Source of the DNA: CAZEQK01 sp964514395
Lineage (GTDB): Bacteria; Bacillota; Bacilli; Tepidibacillales; Tepidibacillaceae
DNA: 64,000 nt
Direction: 5' to 3'
Assembly (NCBI GenBank): GCA_964514395.1
Contig: CAZEQK010000005.1
Coordinates: 52,077 to 116,076, forward strand
Shown here: piece after piece, positions 36,900-45,965 of the stretch
Layout: every line of letters begins with the position of its first letter
Numbering within the stretch: the stretch's first letter is position 1
The notes under the pieces: generated by a model
Databases searched by the model: none
What the model was told of the DNA's origin: nothing
The model's input: only the letters and a program-made list of their open reading frames with translations
Program-made: the position numbers and the translations under genes

Positions 36900-37391
36900 A
36901 TGTGGAAAAAGCGTATATCTTTTATTTTAGTGATAGTTTTCTCATTATCATTATTGACCTTTGCTGCAGGCTGTAGTGATAATGAGGTAAAAGCCCCAGA
37001 TAAAAACACAACAGATCAAGTAGTAAAAGTGAATGAGGAAGCGATACTAACACAGGCCGCTATTGATTATTTCACCTACTTACCAGATGGGATAATGGTT
37101 CAATCGGAAAGTGTAAAGGATAAATTGGATAGTTATTATATTATTGATGTTCGTCGCTCAGAAGATTTCACAAAGTCACATATAGCTGGAGCAGTTAATA
37201 TCGCTGTAAAAGAGTTAGGCAAAAAAATATCTGATTTACCAAAAAATAAACCATTGTTATTAGTTTGTTATTCTGGACAAAATGCAAATCAGGCCACAGG
37301 TGTATTAAGAATAGCAGGGTTTGATGCTCATGCACTGATTGGCGGATTTAATAATGGTTGGACAAAAGCTGGTTTACCAACTGTACAATAA
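36900..37391 (+). CDS. Rhodanese-domain lipoprotein
   Basis: 163 aa from ATG 36900 (ttaggggg upstream). Lipobox LTFAAGC places the acylated Cys at 25. Residues about 75-163 are a single rhodanese domain (YYIIDVRRSEDFTKSHIAGAVNI) with the catalytic loop CYSGQNA. A surface-anchored sulfurtransferase or sulfide-handling protein is likely; the substrate is unknown. Confidence 0.88.
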   Translation: MWKKRISFILVIVFSLSLLTFAAGCSDNEVKAPDKNTTDQVVKVNEEAILTQAAIDYFTYLPDGIMVQSESVKDKLDSYYIIDVRRSEDFTKSHIAGAVNIAVKELGKKISDLPKNKPLLLVCYSGQNANQATGVLRIAGFDAHALIGGFNNGWTKAGLPTVQ

Positions 37392-37422
37392 ATACTGCAA
37401 TTATCATGAAGGTATATATTTG

Positions 37423-37450
37423 AAAAGGGCATAAAAGCTCTTTTCTTTTT
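37423..37450 (+). terminator. Rho-independent terminator after the rhodanese gene
   Basis: aaaagggc / gctctttt (37423-37430, 37437-37444) with one G-U pair, then ctttttttatt. Confidence 0.8.
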
Positions 37451-37534
37451 TTATTCCAAAAGAAAGTATAGAATAATAATTAGTTTCATGCTAAGATATA
37501 CAGCATCTATTCAGTAGAAGAAGGTGACCTTTTA

Positions 37535-38278
37535 ATGAAATTAAAAAGAATTGGTAGAACACTTATTTTTAGCTTTCCAGAGCTTGAACAGGTAAATATT
37601 GTAGTTATTTACGGGGATGAGTACACTTATATTTGTGATACTTTTTTAGGACCAACACCGATGGAGGAGATTAAACGGGTTATTTCATCTGATGATAGAA
37701 ATCAACCGATCATTGTATTTAATTCTCACTCAGATTGGGATCATGTGTGGGGTAATTGTGCTTTTGAGAAATCTATAATACTATCTCATGAACAGTGTAG
37801 AATAAATCTAGAAAAGCAATTTTGGGGTGAGTTTGAAAAAAATAAAGCACATGCTCAAGGTGATGTTAAAGCTCTATTTCCAAATGTCACATTTAAAAAT
37901 AAAATTGTTTTTGCCAATGACGAGGTAGAATTTCTTTTTACCCCAGGGCACAGTAATGATTCTGCATCTTGCTATGATAGAAGGACTGAACTTTTATATG
38001 TAGCTGATAATGTGGAAGCACCAATCCCGTATATCCAAAGTAAGGATTTGAATAGTTATATTAATACGCTTGAAGCCTATAAAAAAATAAATCCTTCTTA
38101 TATGGTGATAGGACATGGTAATTACGAACATTCTCATCAATTAGTTGACTTAAACATAGACTACCTATGGGAAATGAATAATCAAATGAGGTTTAAGACA
38201 GAAGATTGGGAGAAGCTTAAGCTTGATAGACATAGGATAAATATAAATTTTTTGAATGGAAATAATAATTCACGTTGA
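37535..38278 (+). CDS. Metallo-beta-lactamase fold hydrolase
   Basis: 247 aa. Metal motif HSDWDHVWG corresponds to HxHxDH with Ser-Asp replacing the usual residue between the two His; TPGHSNDSA and GHGNYEHSH supply further ligands. An MBL hydrolase of unknown substrate. SD agaaggtgacc. Confidence 0.85.
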   Translation: MKLKRIGRTLIFSFPELEQVNIVVIYGDEYTYICDTFLGPTPMEEIKRVISSDDRNQPIIVFNSHSDWDHVWGNCAFEKSIILSHEQCRINLEKQFWGEFEKNKAHAQGDVKALFPNVTFKNKIVFANDEVEFLFTPGHSNDSASCYDRRTELLYVADNVEAPIPYIQSKDLNSYINTLEAYKKINPSYMVIGHGNYEHSHQLVDLNIDYLWEMNNQMRFKTEDWEKLKLDRHRININFLNGNNNSR

Positions 38279-38396
38279 TTTGGTAGTTATATTAAGTTAG
38301 TGTTTGGAGATAATTGTAAAGGGAAAATAAATTGGAGCATTATCAGAGGAAGAATTAAAACCTATACTTTAATAAATTAATTGAAGAAAAATAAAA

Positions 38397-38447
38397 AAAT
38401 CAGGAAAATAAAGCTGTTTACTGGCTTTATTTCCCTGATTTTTTTAT
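38397..38447 (+). terminator. Rho-independent terminator after the MBL gene
   Basis: Long stem: aaatcagg…ataaagc pairs with ggctttat…cctgattt (38397-38441), followed by TTTTTT. Confidence 0.88.
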
Positions 38448-38483
38448 TTAGATTTGTATTTAATGGATGTTTTTATTTAAAAA

Positions 38484-38500
38484 TGTAAGAAAAACTAACA
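38484..38500 (+). promoter_or_regulatory. TnrA/GlnR-type nitrogen operator, distal
   Basis: TGTAA-N7-TAACA is an exact fit to the TnrA/GlnR consensus TGTNA-N7-TNACA. It lies 249 bp upstream of the amtB start. Confidence 0.8.
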
Positions 38501-38612
38501 TAGTAGGTTTATTTTAGGTAGTATATTTATAAAAAAAATTACATAAAAATAAAAAATTAAGAAAAACAGAGTGAAAACGCTTAAAATAAAAGATTTTATA
38601 TAGATAATTAAA

Positions 38613-38629
38613 TGTAAGAAAAACTAACA
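38613..38629 (+). promoter_or_regulatory. TnrA/GlnR-type nitrogen operator, proximal
   Basis: A second TGTAA-N7-TAACA site, with the same 7-base spacer (gaaaaac) as the distal site and 129 bp downstream of it. The pair identifies amtB as a nitrogen-regulated gene. Confidence 0.8.
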
Positions 38630-38748
38630 TGAATTGATAATAAAAGTAACATATCTTATTATATAGTTAATAGAAATAGAGACGAAGTTTTAATCAAGTT
38701 TTTAAATAGGTTAAAATCAGAAAAAACACTAAAAAGGAGGAATATTGA

Positions 38749-39984
38749 ATGGATTTAACTATATCGTTAGATACTTTACTTGTTTTTATTTCCACAGCGT
38801 TGGTTTTATTGATGCATGCTGGATTTGTAATGGTTGAGGTCGGATTTAATAGAGAAAAGAATGCGTTAAATATTACAATGAAAAATTTCTTTGTCATCGC
38901 TTTAGGACCAGTTCTGTTTTTTATTCTTGGTTTTGGATTCACCTTTGGAAACGATTATGGTGGAATAATTGGCACATCGGGATTTTTATTAAATAATATA
39001 GGTTTAGATTTAGGAATACCGTTAACTGCATTTTTCTCCTTTCAAGCAGTATTTGCTGCAACAAGTGCAACGATAGTATCAGGTGCAGTAGCTGAAAGAA
39101 TTAAATTTTCTGCATTTGTTGTTTTTTCTGGAGTGTTATTGGCTATTATCTACCCTGTAGTAGGGCATTGGATTTGGGGTGGTGGCTGGTTATCTAAATT
39201 AGGATTCGTGGATTTCGCTGGTTCCACTGTTGTACATTCATTAGGTGGATGGGCAGCCTTAATAGGTGCTAAGCTGTTAGGTCCTAGAATTGGAAAATAT
39301 GAAGGAAATAAAACCAATGTCATACCAGGTCATAATATTCCACTAGGTGCATTAGGAGTTATTATTCTCTGGTTTGGTTGGTTTGGATTTAACACAGGAA
39401 GCGCCTTAGCTGCTACTGATATTCATATTGCTGATATATTTACCGTTACGTTATTAGGTGGTGCTGCTGGTGCATTAGGAACAATGCTTGTAACAACTTT
39501 TCGATATAAGAAAGCAGATGTTGGTATGAGTTTAAATGGAGCATTAATCGGTTTAGTTAGTATCACTGCTGGTGCTGCTGCTTTCTCGCCATTAAGTGCA
39601 ATTATTGTTGGAGCTTTTGCTGGTGCGATATTAGTGTATGCCATGGAGTATTTAGAAAATAAGAAAATTGATGATCCTGTTGGTGCAGTTGCTGTTCATG
39701 GAATTGGCGGAGTGTTAGGAACCGTAGCAGTAGGAGTGTTTGCAACAGATGGAGGATTAATAAATGGTGGAGGCTATCACTTACTCCTTATTCAGATATT
39801 AGGTGTTGCAGCGGTAGCGTTATGGACACTCGGAGCAAGTTATGTAACTTTTAAAATCATTAGTAAAACGATTGGTTTAAGGGTTACTGCTCAAGATGAA
39901 GACAAAGGATTGGACATTTCTGAACATGGAAGTTATGCCTATTCCTCATTATTGTTGAGTGATAGTGTGCAAATTCAAGAATAA
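38749..39984 (+). CDS. amtB: Ammonium transporter AmtB
   Basis: 411 aa, eleven TMs, SD aaggagg. Family motifs: MHAGFVMVEVGFNREKN, AAGA-type D-A-A-G helices (VHSLGGWAALIGAKLLGPR), GHNIPLGALGVIILWFGWFGFNTGS and VHGIGGVLGT. It conducts ammonium/ammonia. No glnK follows, unlike B. subtilis nrgAB. Two nitrogen operators lie upstream. Confidence 0.95.
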   Translation: MDLTISLDTLLVFISTALVLLMHAGFVMVEVGFNREKNALNITMKNFFVIALGPVLFFILGFGFTFGNDYGGIIGTSGFLLNNIGLDLGIPLTAFFSFQAVFAATSATIVSGAVAERIKFSAFVVFSGVLLAIIYPVVGHWIWGGGWLSKLGFVDFAGSTVVHSLGGWAALIGAKLLGPRIGKYEGNKTNVIPGHNIPLGALGVIILWFGWFGFNTGSALAATDIHIADIFTVTLLGGAAGALGTMLVTTFRYKKADVGMSLNGALIGLVSITAGAAAFSPLSAIIVGAFAGAILVYAMEYLENKKIDDPVGAVAVHGIGGVLGTVAVGVFATDGGLINGGGYHLLLIQILGVAAVALWTLGASYVTFKIISKTIGLRVTAQDEDKGLDISEHGSYAYSSLLLSDSVQIQE

Positions 39985-40006
39985 TTATTATAAAAAATAA
40001 GATTCA

Positions 40007-40041
40007 ACTAATCATTCAGACGTATTACCTGAATGATTAGT
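40007..40041 (+). other. Perfect 13-bp hairpin 3' of amtB
   Basis: actaatcattcag / ctgaatgattagt with a 9-nt loop and no T tract. It may stabilise the amtB 3' end or act in RNA processing. Confidence 0.6.
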
Positions 40042-40083
40042 GGCACTTATCCAGGAGGTTAGCGCGGATTATGCTTGAGGGAA

Positions 40084-40111
40084 ATTAGCGGTGGTTAGCT
40101 ATCGGGCAAAT
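40084..40111 (+). repeat. Dispersed 28-nt repeat, copy C
   Basis: Shares GGTTAGCTATCGG and the preceding TTAGCG with copies A and B. It lies between the amtB hairpin and terminator. Confidence 0.65.
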
Positions 40112-40122
40112 ATGTTGGTTTT

Positions 40123-40155
40123 AAAGATGGATGATGGTTATCCATCTTTTTTTTT
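40123..40155 (+). terminator. Rho-independent terminator of amtB
   Basis: aaagatggat (40123-40132) / atccatcttt (40140-40149) with a 7-nt loop, then a T tract. Confidence 0.9.
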
Positions 40156-40228
40156 GAAAAATATTATTTCATTTCCCTGCATAAATAAATAGTAATAAAC
40201 ATTTTTAATAAACAACATAACATATATT

Positions 40229-40247
40229 GATATTGCAAATCATTATC
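40229..40247 (+). promoter_or_regulatory. Fur-family operator upstream of asnB
   Basis: GATATTGCAAATCATTATC matches the 19-bp Fur box consensus GATAATGATAATCATTATC at 16 of 19 positions and lies 21 bp before the start codon. The regulator could be Fur or a paralogue such as Zur or PerR. Confidence 0.55.
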
Positions 40248-40268
40248 AATTATAAAGGGGAGAAGTAA

Positions 40269-42113
40269 ATGTGCGGAATAACGGGTTGGATTGATTGGAA
40301 GGAAGACCTTACTCATAAAGGAAAAGTTATTGAAAAAATGGGAAAAACACTAAAGAATCGTGGACCAGATGATAGCGGTATTTGGCTCTCTACGCATGCT
40401 GCTTTCGCTCATACGAGATTAATTGTTATTGATCCTATAGGTGGAGTTCAACCAATGGTACGCCAATATGGAAGCAGTGAATATGTCATTGTCTATAATG
40501 GCGAATTGTATAACACAGATGAGCTAAGAAAAGAATTAACAGCATTAGGACACACTTTTCATACTAGTTCAGATACGGAGGTACTATTAGTTTCTTATAT
40601 AGAATGGAAGGAGCAATGTGTGAATCATCTAAATGGTATTTATGCTTTTGGTGTGTGGGATAACCAGTTTAAAAGACTTTTCTTAGCTCGGGATCGTTTA
40701 GGGGTGAAGCCACTATTTTATACGATAAAAGATGGAAAATTACTTTTTGGTTCGGAGATAAAGGCTATTTTAGCCCATCCAGAGATAAAGCCAGTCATAG
40801 ACCATGAAGGTGTATCAGAAATATTAGGTTTAGGACCATCAAGAACATCGGGGAATGGGGTTTTTAAAGGGATTTCTGAGGTAAAGCCTGGGCATTATCT
40901 AGTCTATGACAAGTACCAACTATCGATAAATAAATATTGGGAATTAAAAAGTGTTCCCCATGAAGATGATTTAGAAGCAACGATTAAAAAAACTAGACAT
41001 TTGGTTCTCGATGCTATTGACCGGCAATTAGTTTCTGATGTCACAGTTTGTACTTTTCTTTCAGGAGGCTTAGACTCAAGTATTATTTCTACCGTTGCTG
41101 CAAATATTTATAAGAAAAAAGAGTTAATATTAAATACTTATTCTATTGATTATGTTGGGAATAAAGAGAATTTTGTACCAAGTGAATTTCAACCGAATAC
41201 GGATGCTCCTTGGATTGAATTAATGTCTAAATACATTGGGTCAAATCATCATAATATTATGGTGGATACAAAACAGCTTATAGAAGCATTAAGAGAGGCG
41301 GTTATTGCAAGAGATTTACCTGGAATGGCTGATGTAGATGCTTCGTTATACCTTTTTAGTAAGGAAGTGAAAAAGGGGGCTACCGTTGCATTGTCAGGGG
41401 AATGTGCTGACGAGATATTTGGTGGGTATCCTTGGTTTTACCGTAAGGAGGATTTAGACTCAGCTAGCTTCCCATGGTTAAGGTCAGTCTATGAAAGAGA
41501 AACCATATTAGCAAAGGGTTTAAAGTCAAAAATTAATATTTCGAATTATGTAGAAAAACGTTATAGAGAAACCCTTGACGAAGTACCTAGATTAAAGAAT
41601 GAATCAAAAGAACAGAATCGAATGAGAGAGATATTTTACTTAAATATGACATGGTTTATGCAAACTCTTTTAGAAAGAAAGGATAGAATGACAATGGCAA
41701 CAGGTTTAGAAGTAAGAGTGCCATTTGCAGATCATCGTATTGTAGAGTATATGTGGAATGTTCCTTGGAAAATGAAGAATTTAAACAATAGAGAAAAAGG
41801 ATTATTAAGAAAAGCTTTGGAAGGAATTCTACCACATGAAATTATAAAACGCAAAAAGAGTCCGTATCCTAAAACTCATAATCCGTTATATACCCAAGCG
41901 GTCAGTCATGAAATGAAACGGATATTGAATGATTCAAGTTCCCCAATTCATGCGTTAATTGATAAAGAAAAGGTCATGGGAATTGCAGATACAGGTGGAC
42001 AGAGCTTTAAAATACCTTGGTTTGGCCAATTAATGACAGGTCCACAATTATTGGCCTATCTCATCCAAATCAATATCTGGTTAGAGGAATATCATGTAAG
42101 TATTTATATTTAA
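40269..42113 (+). CDS. asnB: Asparagine synthetase (glutamine-hydrolysing)
   Basis: 614 aa, the length of the B. subtilis AsnO-type enzyme. The class II glutaminase nucleophile is Cys2 (MCGITGW). The GAT domain shows RGPDDSG and YNGELYN. The synthetase domain has the PP-loop SGGLDSS and SGECADEIFGGY. It makes Asn from Asp, Gln and ATP. SD aaagggga. A Fur-like box lies directly upstream. Confidence 0.95.
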   Translation: MCGITGWIDWKEDLTHKGKVIEKMGKTLKNRGPDDSGIWLSTHAAFAHTRLIVIDPIGGVQPMVRQYGSSEYVIVYNGELYNTDELRKELTALGHTFHTSSDTEVLLVSYIEWKEQCVNHLNGIYAFGVWDNQFKRLFLARDRLGVKPLFYTIKDGKLLFGSEIKAILAHPEIKPVIDHEGVSEILGLGPSRTSGNGVFKGISEVKPGHYLVYDKYQLSINKYWELKSVPHEDDLEATIKKTRHLVLDAIDRQLVSDVTVCTFLSGGLDSSIISTVAANIYKKKELILNTYSIDYVGNKENFVPSEFQPNTDAPWIELMSKYIGSNHHNIMVDTKQLIEALREAVIARDLPGMADVDASLYLFSKEVKKGATVALSGECADEIFGGYPWFYRKEDLDSASFPWLRSVYERETILAKGLKSKINISNYVEKRYRETLDEVPRLKNESKEQNRMREIFYLNMTWFMQTLLERKDRMTMATGLEVRVPFADHRIVEYMWNVPWKMKNLNNREKGLLRKALEGILPHEIIKRKKSPYPKTHNPLYTQAVSHEMKRILNDSSSPIHALIDKEKVMGIADTGGQSFKIPWFGQLMTGPQLLAYLIQINIWLEEYHVSIYI

Positions 42114-42124
42114 TGCATTTTGAA

Positions 42125-42167
42125 AAATAAAGCCTTATAAATGCTTAACGGGCTTTATTTTTTTTTG
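42125..42167 (+). terminator. Rho-independent terminator of asnB
   Basis: aaataaagcc (42125-42134) / ggctttattt (42151-42160) followed by T7. Confidence 0.9.
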
Positions 42168-42328
42168 TTTATTAAGTTATTAATATAAAAATTGTAATAA
42201 AGTTGTCAAAAGTTAGATAGTTAATTTTATATAAAAGTTAAAAAAGTAGTGAAATTTTCCTAGGTTAATTGTAAAATAAAAATGGATGACATAGAAGGAG
42301 TTTATTATTTAAGGAGGAGATGGGAATT

Positions 42329-43684
42329 ATGGATCTTGTTACATTAAGTAGGATTCAGTTTGCGGTTACTGTTGGTTTTCATTTCATTTTTGTACCACTA
42401 ACATTAGGATTAGTTATTCTTGTGGCAATTATGGAAACCATCTATGTAAAAACAAATAATGAAATCTACAAAAGAATGGCAAAATTTTGGGGGAAATTAT
42501 TTATTATTAACTTTGCCCTTGGAGTAGTAACTGGTATTACGATGGAGTTTCAATTTGGAACAAACTGGGCTAATTATTCAAAATATGTAGGTGATATTTT
42601 TGGTGCACCTCTGGCAATTGAAGCTACGGTTGCGTTTTTCTTAGAATCTTCATTTATAGGCCTATGGATATATGGCTGGGATAAAATCTCGAAGAAATTA
42701 CATGCCTTTTCTATTTGGATGGTAGCACTTGGTACCAATTTATCTGCAGTTTGGATTATTATTGCGAACGGATGGATGCAGCATCCAGTAGGATATGTGA
42801 TAAGAAATGGGAGAGCTGAGCTTGTTGATTTCTTAGCAGTCATAACCAATAAATATGCATGGTTAATGTTCTCTCACACTGTGATGGCAGGGTATCTATT
42901 ATCTTCATTCTTTGTGCTTGGTGTTAGTGCCTATCATTTATTGAAGGGAACTCATCTTGATTTCTTTAAAAAATCCTTTAAAATCGGATTGATTTTTGCG
43001 GTTATCTCTTCATTAGGTGTTGCTATTATTGGTGACGTAAATGGTAGTAATGTAGCTAAAGATCAACCTGCAAAATTAGCAGCAATGGAAGCAATTTGGG
43101 ATACACAAGCAGGAGCACCAATGTATCTATTAACTGTGCCTGATGAAAAAAATGAGACAAACTCAATCGAAGCGCTTGCTATTCCAAAACTAGCTAGTTT
43201 CTTGGCTTATAAAGATCCAAACGCGACGATTGTTGGATTAAACGATATTCCTGCAGATGAAAGACCACCTGTTAATATTGTGTTCTACAGCTTTAGATTA
43301 ATGGTGGTATTAGGCGGGTATTTTATTTTTATGTCCTTATTAGGCTGGTATTTTTATAAGAAAAACAAATTATTAGATCATCGATTCTTTTTGAAACTGT
43401 TGGTATTTTCTATACCTTTACCTTATATAGCAATCGACCTAGGTTGGATTGTTGCTGAAGTAGGTAGACAACCATGGATTGTATATGGACTTATGAAAAC
43501 AGTAGATGGAGTTTCTCCTGTAGCTATATCCCAGGTAGTATTTTCTCTTGTTGGGGTTACATTATTTTACACAGCTCTAGTTATTGTTGATATATATCTT
43601 TTAACAAAAAATGCAAAATTAGGTCTCGATAGTAATCAACCTGAGAAACTTAATACTACTCAATCAAAAGGTTTAAATGCTTAA
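42329..43684 (+). CDS. cydA: Cytochrome bd ubiquinol oxidase subunit I
   Basis: 451 aa from ATG 42329. AAGGAGGAG is well placed for it; ATG 42320 is almost on the SD. Heme/quinol features: RIQFAVTVGFHFIFVPLT (axial His), the EFQFGTNW motif, and GWIVAEVGRQPW. The Q-loop is of the short type usual in Firmicutes. High-affinity terminal oxidase, active at low oxygen. cydB follows; cydCD are not in the window. Confidence 0.95.
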   Translation: MDLVTLSRIQFAVTVGFHFIFVPLTLGLVILVAIMETIYVKTNNEIYKRMAKFWGKLFIINFALGVVTGITMEFQFGTNWANYSKYVGDIFGAPLAIEATVAFFLESSFIGLWIYGWDKISKKLHAFSIWMVALGTNLSAVWIIIANGWMQHPVGYVIRNGRAELVDFLAVITNKYAWLMFSHTVMAGYLLSSFFVLGVSAYHLLKGTHLDFFKKSFKIGLIFAVISSLGVAIIGDVNGSNVAKDQPAKLAAMEAIWDTQAGAPMYLLTVPDEKNETNSIEALAIPKLASFLAYKDPNATIVGLNDIPADERPPVNIVFYSFRLMVVLGGYFIFMSLLGWYFYKKNKLLDHRFFLKLLVFSIPLPYIAIDLGWIVAEVGRQPWIVYGLMKTVDGVSPVAISQVVFSLVGVTLFYTALVIVDIYLLTKNAKLGLDSNQPEKLNTTQSKGLNA

Positions 43685-43713
43685 TCATTAAAAGATAAGG
43701 AGGAGGTTATAAA

Positions 43714-44736
43714 ATGTCTTATACAGCTTTAGCTATCACATGGTTTGGCCTTTGGGGATTATTGTGGGCTGTTTATTTTATGCTAGATGGATTTGACTTA
43801 GGAGTTGGTATGCTTTATCCTTTTTTAACAAAAAATGAAATGGATAGAAAAATGCTATTAAACTCAATTGGACCGGTTTGGGATGGAAACGAAGTTTGGT
43901 TAATAACAGCAGGAGGAGCTACGTTTGCAGCATTCCCAACAACCTATGCATTAATGTTTAGCTATTTATATACACCACTTATGTTAATCCTTTTTGGATT
44001 AATTATTCGGGGTACTGCGATAGAATTTATGAATAAAGAAACAAATAAAGCCTGGGAAAACTCATGGAAATGGGCCTTTTTTGCAGGAAGCGTAACGGTA
44101 TCTTTATTACTTGGTGTAGCCTTTGCTAATATTTTTAAAGGATTGCCTATGGATGCAAATGGTTATCATGGTACATTATTAACCCTTTTAAACCCATATG
44201 GAATTTTAGGTGGAATATTATTTGTTGTATTATTCTTACTTACTGGTTCTATATGGATTTCAGTAAAAACAGAAGATATTCTACATGATCGTTCCATGAA
44301 GTTTGCATCAAGCATTTGGTATGTGGTCCTTGTAGCTGCGGTATTGTTTTTAGTCTATTCTTACTTTGCAACGAATCTATTTACTAATTATATTGATAAT
44401 CCTGTTTGGAGTATTATTCCTATTTTAGCAGTTTCAGCACTAGTATTAGTTAGAGTATTTTTACTTAAAAAAGATGCTGTTAAGGCATTCTTTGCATCAT
44501 CAGTTACCATTTTAACAACTATTTTCTTTGGTATCGTTGGATTATTTCCAAATATGATTCCATCAAGTATCGATCCAAAGTACAGCTTAACATTATATAA
44601 TTCTTCCTCAAGTCAATACACATTAAACATCATGTTCTTTGTTGCAATTATTTTTGTACCAATTGTGATATCCTATCAAATTTTTGTTTATAAAATCTTT
44701 TCTGGTAAGTTATCAGAAGAGGATATGCATTATTAA
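43714..44736 (+). CDS. cydB: Cytochrome bd ubiquinol oxidase subunit II
   Basis: 340 aa, eight or nine TMs. MLDGFDLGVGMLYPFL and GPVWDGNEVWLITAGGATFAAFP are CydB hallmarks. SD aaggaggagg. Forms the bd oxidase heterodimer with CydA. Confidence 0.95.
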   Translation: MSYTALAITWFGLWGLLWAVYFMLDGFDLGVGMLYPFLTKNEMDRKMLLNSIGPVWDGNEVWLITAGGATFAAFPTTYALMFSYLYTPLMLILFGLIIRGTAIEFMNKETNKAWENSWKWAFFAGSVTVSLLLGVAFANIFKGLPMDANGYHGTLLTLLNPYGILGGILFVVLFLLTGSIWISVKTEDILHDRSMKFASSIWYVVLVAAVLFLVYSYFATNLFTNYIDNPVWSIIPILAVSALVLVRVFLLKKDAVKAFFASSVTILTTIFFGIVGLFPNMIPSSIDPKYSLTLYNSSSSQYTLNIMFFVAIIFVPIVISYQIFVYKIFSGKLSEEDMHY

Positions 44737-44739
44737 AAA

Positions 44740-44779
44740 AAAATGGTGCCCAACTATTGAATAAGTAGGGCACCATTTT
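44740..44779. terminator. Bidirectional terminator of cydAB and the convergent small gene
   Basis: aaaatggtgccc / gggcaccatttt stem with A and T tracts on the two sides. It overlaps the 3' codons of the minus-strand gene. Confidence 0.85.
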
Positions 44780-44945
44780 CTTTATTAAATATTGACGCTT
44801 CAATAATCTCTAACATATCATCAGTGGTGACTGAATCAATTCCACCCTTTAAAACGATAGCCATTTGTAATTCATAGGGTGTAAGTAGTTCCTTAAGCTT
44901 TGGATCAAAAAAACTAATAATTGTAGATAGTTTTACTGTTTCCAC
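44754..44945 (-). CDS. Hypothetical small protein
   Basis: 63 aa from GTG at 44945, behind gaggtg. Predicted helical (…FFDPKLKELLTPYELQMAIVLKGG…). No family recognised. Its stop lies inside the shared terminator hairpin. The gap to 45498 (about 550 bp) is very AT-rich and shows nothing convincing. Confidence 0.55.
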   Translation of the reverse strand: METVKLSTIISFFDPKLKELLTPYELQMAIVLKGGIDSVTTDDMLEIIEASIFNKENGALLIQ

Positions 44946-45498
44946 TGCCTTCACCTCGTTTTAAGTTTTGTAGTACAAAAGCTTTGATAACTAAGTACAA
45001 ATCAAAACAATCTAACAAAATGAATCAGTAACTATTCTTAACAGTATACCATTAAATAAAAAAATAATACCATTATTATTTATGAATCTATAAATGATAA
45101 TGAGGTTATTTTTCTATTATAATTATATTATAATAAATTTTTTCATTATTCGTAATAGTAACTTTTACATATTTTTTAAAAAGTGGACATATATAATGTC
45201 TCCCCCAAATCATTCTTTTCACTTTTTAATTCTAAATTGTACTATAATTTCTTCTCTAAACATGGTTTATACATATCTAGTAGCTAATAAAAATGATATT
45301 ATGATGGATGAGATAAGTTATTTAGATGGATATGTATTTAAGTGCCTTATCTTCTTGGTTTGTATGAATTTTCTGTTACAGGAGAGAAGCTTTTTGGTTT
45401 GCTTGTCTCAGAGAATGGTCTAAGTGAAGCTTCATTCAGGCAGAGTCCAAAATCAAGTATACTATTAATTAAATTTCATAAATAATAGGGTGATATGG

Positions 45499-45726
45499 AT
45501 GTATATAAAAATTGAAGAGATTTCCGAGCGATTAAAAATCTCTGAAAAGCTTATTATAGAAAAGATAATTAGAGGTAGACTTAATTTGATTTCTGATGGT
45601 GAACATTTATTAGTGGATAAGGAACAATTTGATTTATTATTAGAAAAAATGAAAAATAAAACAGAAGAGCTAAAAGAAGAATATCAAGATGTACCTGAGG
45701 ATTATGATGTAAAAGATGAGGATTAA
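45499..45726 (+). CDS. Hypothetical small protein with an excisionase/MerR-like helix-turn-helix
   Basis: 75 aa from ATG 45499 (aatagggtgat upstream). The N-terminal half (KIEEISERLKISEKLIIEKI) resembles a MerR/excisionase-type winged helix, with a G-R-L turn; the C-terminal half is an acidic helix. No specific family. It precedes the convergent cotJ cluster. Confidence 0.6.
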   Translation: MYIKIEEISERLKISEKLIIEKIIRGRLNLISDGEHLLVDKEQFDLLLEKMKNKTEELKEEYQDVPEDYDVKDED

Positions 45727-45758
45727 AGAGTGTATTTGCACTCTTTAATCCTCTTTTT
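45718..45758. terminator. Bidirectional terminator between the HTH-like gene and cotJA
   Basis: A 14-bp stem (gaggattaaagagt … ctctttaatcctc) followed by cttttt. The hairpin overlaps the stop codon of the plus-strand gene. Confidence 0.9.
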
Positions 45759-45930
45759 AGTACATAGGATAATTATGATATTGCTTATGATAAGGATCAT
45801 ATAACCATTTAAACAAAGTCCCTTTTTTTAGTGCTTCTCTTAATGTGAATTGTAGTGAGTAATCCTGTGGTGGCATTGGTATTGGTCGCACTGATGGAAT
45901 TGGGATAGGAGGATAAGGTTTTCTTATCAC
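45757..45930 (-). CDS. cotJA: Spore coat-associated protein CotJA
   Basis: 57 aa from GTG at 45930; aaggggg is 7 nt upstream on the minus strand. The Pro-rich N-terminus (PIPSVRPIPMPPQDYSLQF) is followed by TLREALKKGTLFKWLYDPY, which matches CotJA. It lies downstream of cotJC rather than at the head of the cluster. Confidence 0.85.
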   Translation of the reverse strand: MIRKPYPPIPIPSVRPIPMPPQDYSLQFTLREALKKGTLFKWLYDPYHKQYHNYPMY

Positions 45931-45965
45931 ATTCAAGCCCCCTTCATGATAATGTATTGGAAATC

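Noticed and set aside
45094..45423. 109-codon open frame on the plus strand
   Set aside because: Very AT-rich, no RBS, no recognisable domain; it looks like chance in intergenic DNA.
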